NCBI GenBank assembly: GCA_020025955.1
Contig: JAHHRF010000006.1
Coordinates: forward strand, 1 to 60,534
Direction of reading: 5' to 3'
DNA length: 60,534 nucleotides
From: Sutterella sp.
Lineage (GTDB): Bacteria; Pseudomonadota; Gammaproteobacteria; Burkholderiales; Burkholderiaceae_F
How positions within the stretch are numbered: the first letter of the stretch is position 1; the number at the start of each line of letters is the position of its first letter. The notes beneath the pieces are model-generated. The model was not told where the DNA came from. It saw only the letters and a list, made by a program, of their open reading frames with translations, and made no database searches. The translations under genes and the position numbers were made by a program. Shown in pieces: positions 59,678-60,534 of this stretch.

Positions 59678-60534
59678 TTAGCCCGCCACCAAGGTCATGA
59701 GCGCGATTTCAGAGGGGACCCCTAAGCGAATCGGAAACCCATTCCAAAGGCCCGAACCCGAGTGGACGTAGAGTTTCGTCTCATCCACCAGATACCACCC
59801 GCGCACAAAGTGGTCGTTTAATACCTTCACCGCCTGATCCATCCCGACGACTTGTCCCCCGTGGGTGTGACCGGAAAGTTGCAAATCAAAGGGAACGCGT
59901 TTCACGTACTCACGCGTAAAGCGGGGTTGGTGCGCCAGGAGCACACGAGGAATCCCTTCCCCCATCGGGGCACCCGCAAAGGCTTTTTCGACATTGGGAC
60001 CCTCTCGGTCAAAGCGCTTCGCCATGGGGTCGGTGACGCCTGCGACCACCAACGGTGCGCCGTTAACGTCAATTACGCCATGGGCGTTGCGTAGCAGCGT
60101 AAAGCCAAGTTCCTTCACGCGCTCAACCCACGCGTCATAGTCCATGTAGTGTTCGTGATTGCCTTCACAGACCCAAACGCCATAGGGAGCGATGAGTTTC
60201 CCTAAGGGGGCAGTGTCGGCATGGCGGTTTTTCATGAGCCCGTCGGCCATGTCGCCGGTGATAAAGACCGCATCGGGCTTTAAGGCATTGACTTTTTCGA
60301 CCAACGCTTCCATATGAGGCGCCGTTAAGAGGCGTGAGGCGTGTAAGTCGGAGAGCTGCACAAAGGTAAAGCCCACTAAAGCGTCAGGTAACCCCGGGAT
60401 CGCCACCTGATGGCGGGTCACGTCAGGCACCTTGATCCCCTCTTTGATCCCGAGAAGCGCAAGCCCCGTGCCCAACACACCCACCCCTAAGGCGCTACGA
60501 CGATCAACGAGCAACGCACGGCTCGCGGTTTGCG
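59678..60534 (-). CDS. Calcineurin-like metallophosphoesterase, partial (YkuE/YaeI/LpxG-like)
   Basis: At least 278 residues; the frame stays open to the window edge, so the N-terminus is cut off. The in-frame TTG at 60514 need not be the start. Two-metal phosphoesterase motifs are complete: QLSDLHAS, TGDMADG, GNHEHY, LLAHQP and SGHTHGGQ. The visible N-terminal part is hydrophobic (SALGVGVLGTGLALLG), suggesting a membrane span or transmembrane domain upstream. Family members include the lipid A enzyme LpxG and the phosphodiesterase YaeI. The location next to lpx genes makes a UDP-diacylglucosamine hydrolase role worth considering. Confidence 0.85.
   Translation of the reverse strand, partial: QTASRALLVDRRSALGVGVLGTGLALLGIKEGIKVPDVTRHQVAIPGLPDALVGFTFVQLSDLHASRLLTAPHMEALVEKVNALKPDAVFITGDMADGLMKNRHADTAPLGKLIAPYGVWVCEGNHEHYMDYDAWVERVKELGFTLLRNAHGVIDVNGAPLVVAGVTDPMAKRFDREGPNVEKAFAGAPMGEGIPRVLLAHQPRFTREYVKRVPFDLQLSGHTHGGQVVGMDQAVKVLNDHFVRGWYLVDETKLYVHSGSGLWNGFPIRLGVPSEIALMTLVAG

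Overview
The window looks like a chromosomal segment of an anaerobic, host-associated betaproteobacterium of the Sutterellaceae type (Sutterella, Parasutterella and relatives). This rests on four things: the betaproteobacterial envelope gene order dxr, bamA, skp, lpxD, fabZ, lpxA, lpxB, rnhB, SpoU methyltransferase; the ppsR/ppsA pair; several YadA-type trimeric autotransporters, one with the extended signal peptide common in Burkholderiales; and respiration on formate with a periplasmic flavin/multiheme reductase. The species assignment is inference. No rRNA, tRNA, CRISPR array, transposase or phage gene was recognised.

Layout. (1) 0.1-3.4 kb: tetraheme cytochrome c plus secreted fumarate-reductase-like flavoprotein, with a divergent LysR regulator. 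(2) 3.4-8.8 kb: three tandem paralogous YadA-like proteins with variable N-termini, nearly identical C-termini and an unusual coiled coil after the outer-membrane anchor. (3) 9.2-12.9 kb: ppsA and its regulator ppsR, divergent. (4) 13.0-17.8 kb: one giant canonical trimeric autotransporter. (5) 18.4-31.5 kb: fdhD, fdhE and two near-duplicate fdhABC operons for periplasmic, Cys-type formate dehydrogenases, including a 399-bp identical tract that suggests gene conversion. (6) 31.5-37.2 kb: a YgbA-like protein with a small membrane protein, an amidohydrolase/phosphoribosyltransferase pair behind a structured leader, and three small lipoproteins. (7) 37.2-43.3 kb: a secreted acidic protein, a two-component pair (LuxR-type regulator and hybrid kinase), ldcA and an N-terminally extended tadA. 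(8) 43.4-47.7 kb: a P1B-type ATPase with an SCA transmembrane motif, an HMA-like membrane protein with an arginine-rich motif and two small membrane proteins, preceded by Fur-like boxes. This matches a ferrosome (fez) iron-storage organelle cluster and is the most exciting locus here. (9) 47.7-60.5 kb: an unknown protein, an iron-type alcohol dehydrogenase, then the lipid A and outer-membrane assembly block ending in a partial metallophosphoesterase.

How it works together. Formate oxidation in the periplasm by the two Fdh complexes would feed quinol through the cytochrome b subunits. The flavoprotein/tetraheme pair is a plausible terminal reductase. FdhD and FdhE mature the dehydrogenases. 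A recurring palindrome (TGARAAY-n-YTCTCA type, Fur-like) occurs upstream of the putative ferrosome cluster, near ygbA and in the long spacers above both fdh operons, which suggests that iron supply links iron storage and iron-rich respiration. Both fdh promoters carry a FNR-like half-site centred at -41.5. The ppsR-ppsA block and the SpoU-to-dxr block have the geometry expected if about 37 kb of accessory DNA were placed between normally neighbouring core genes.
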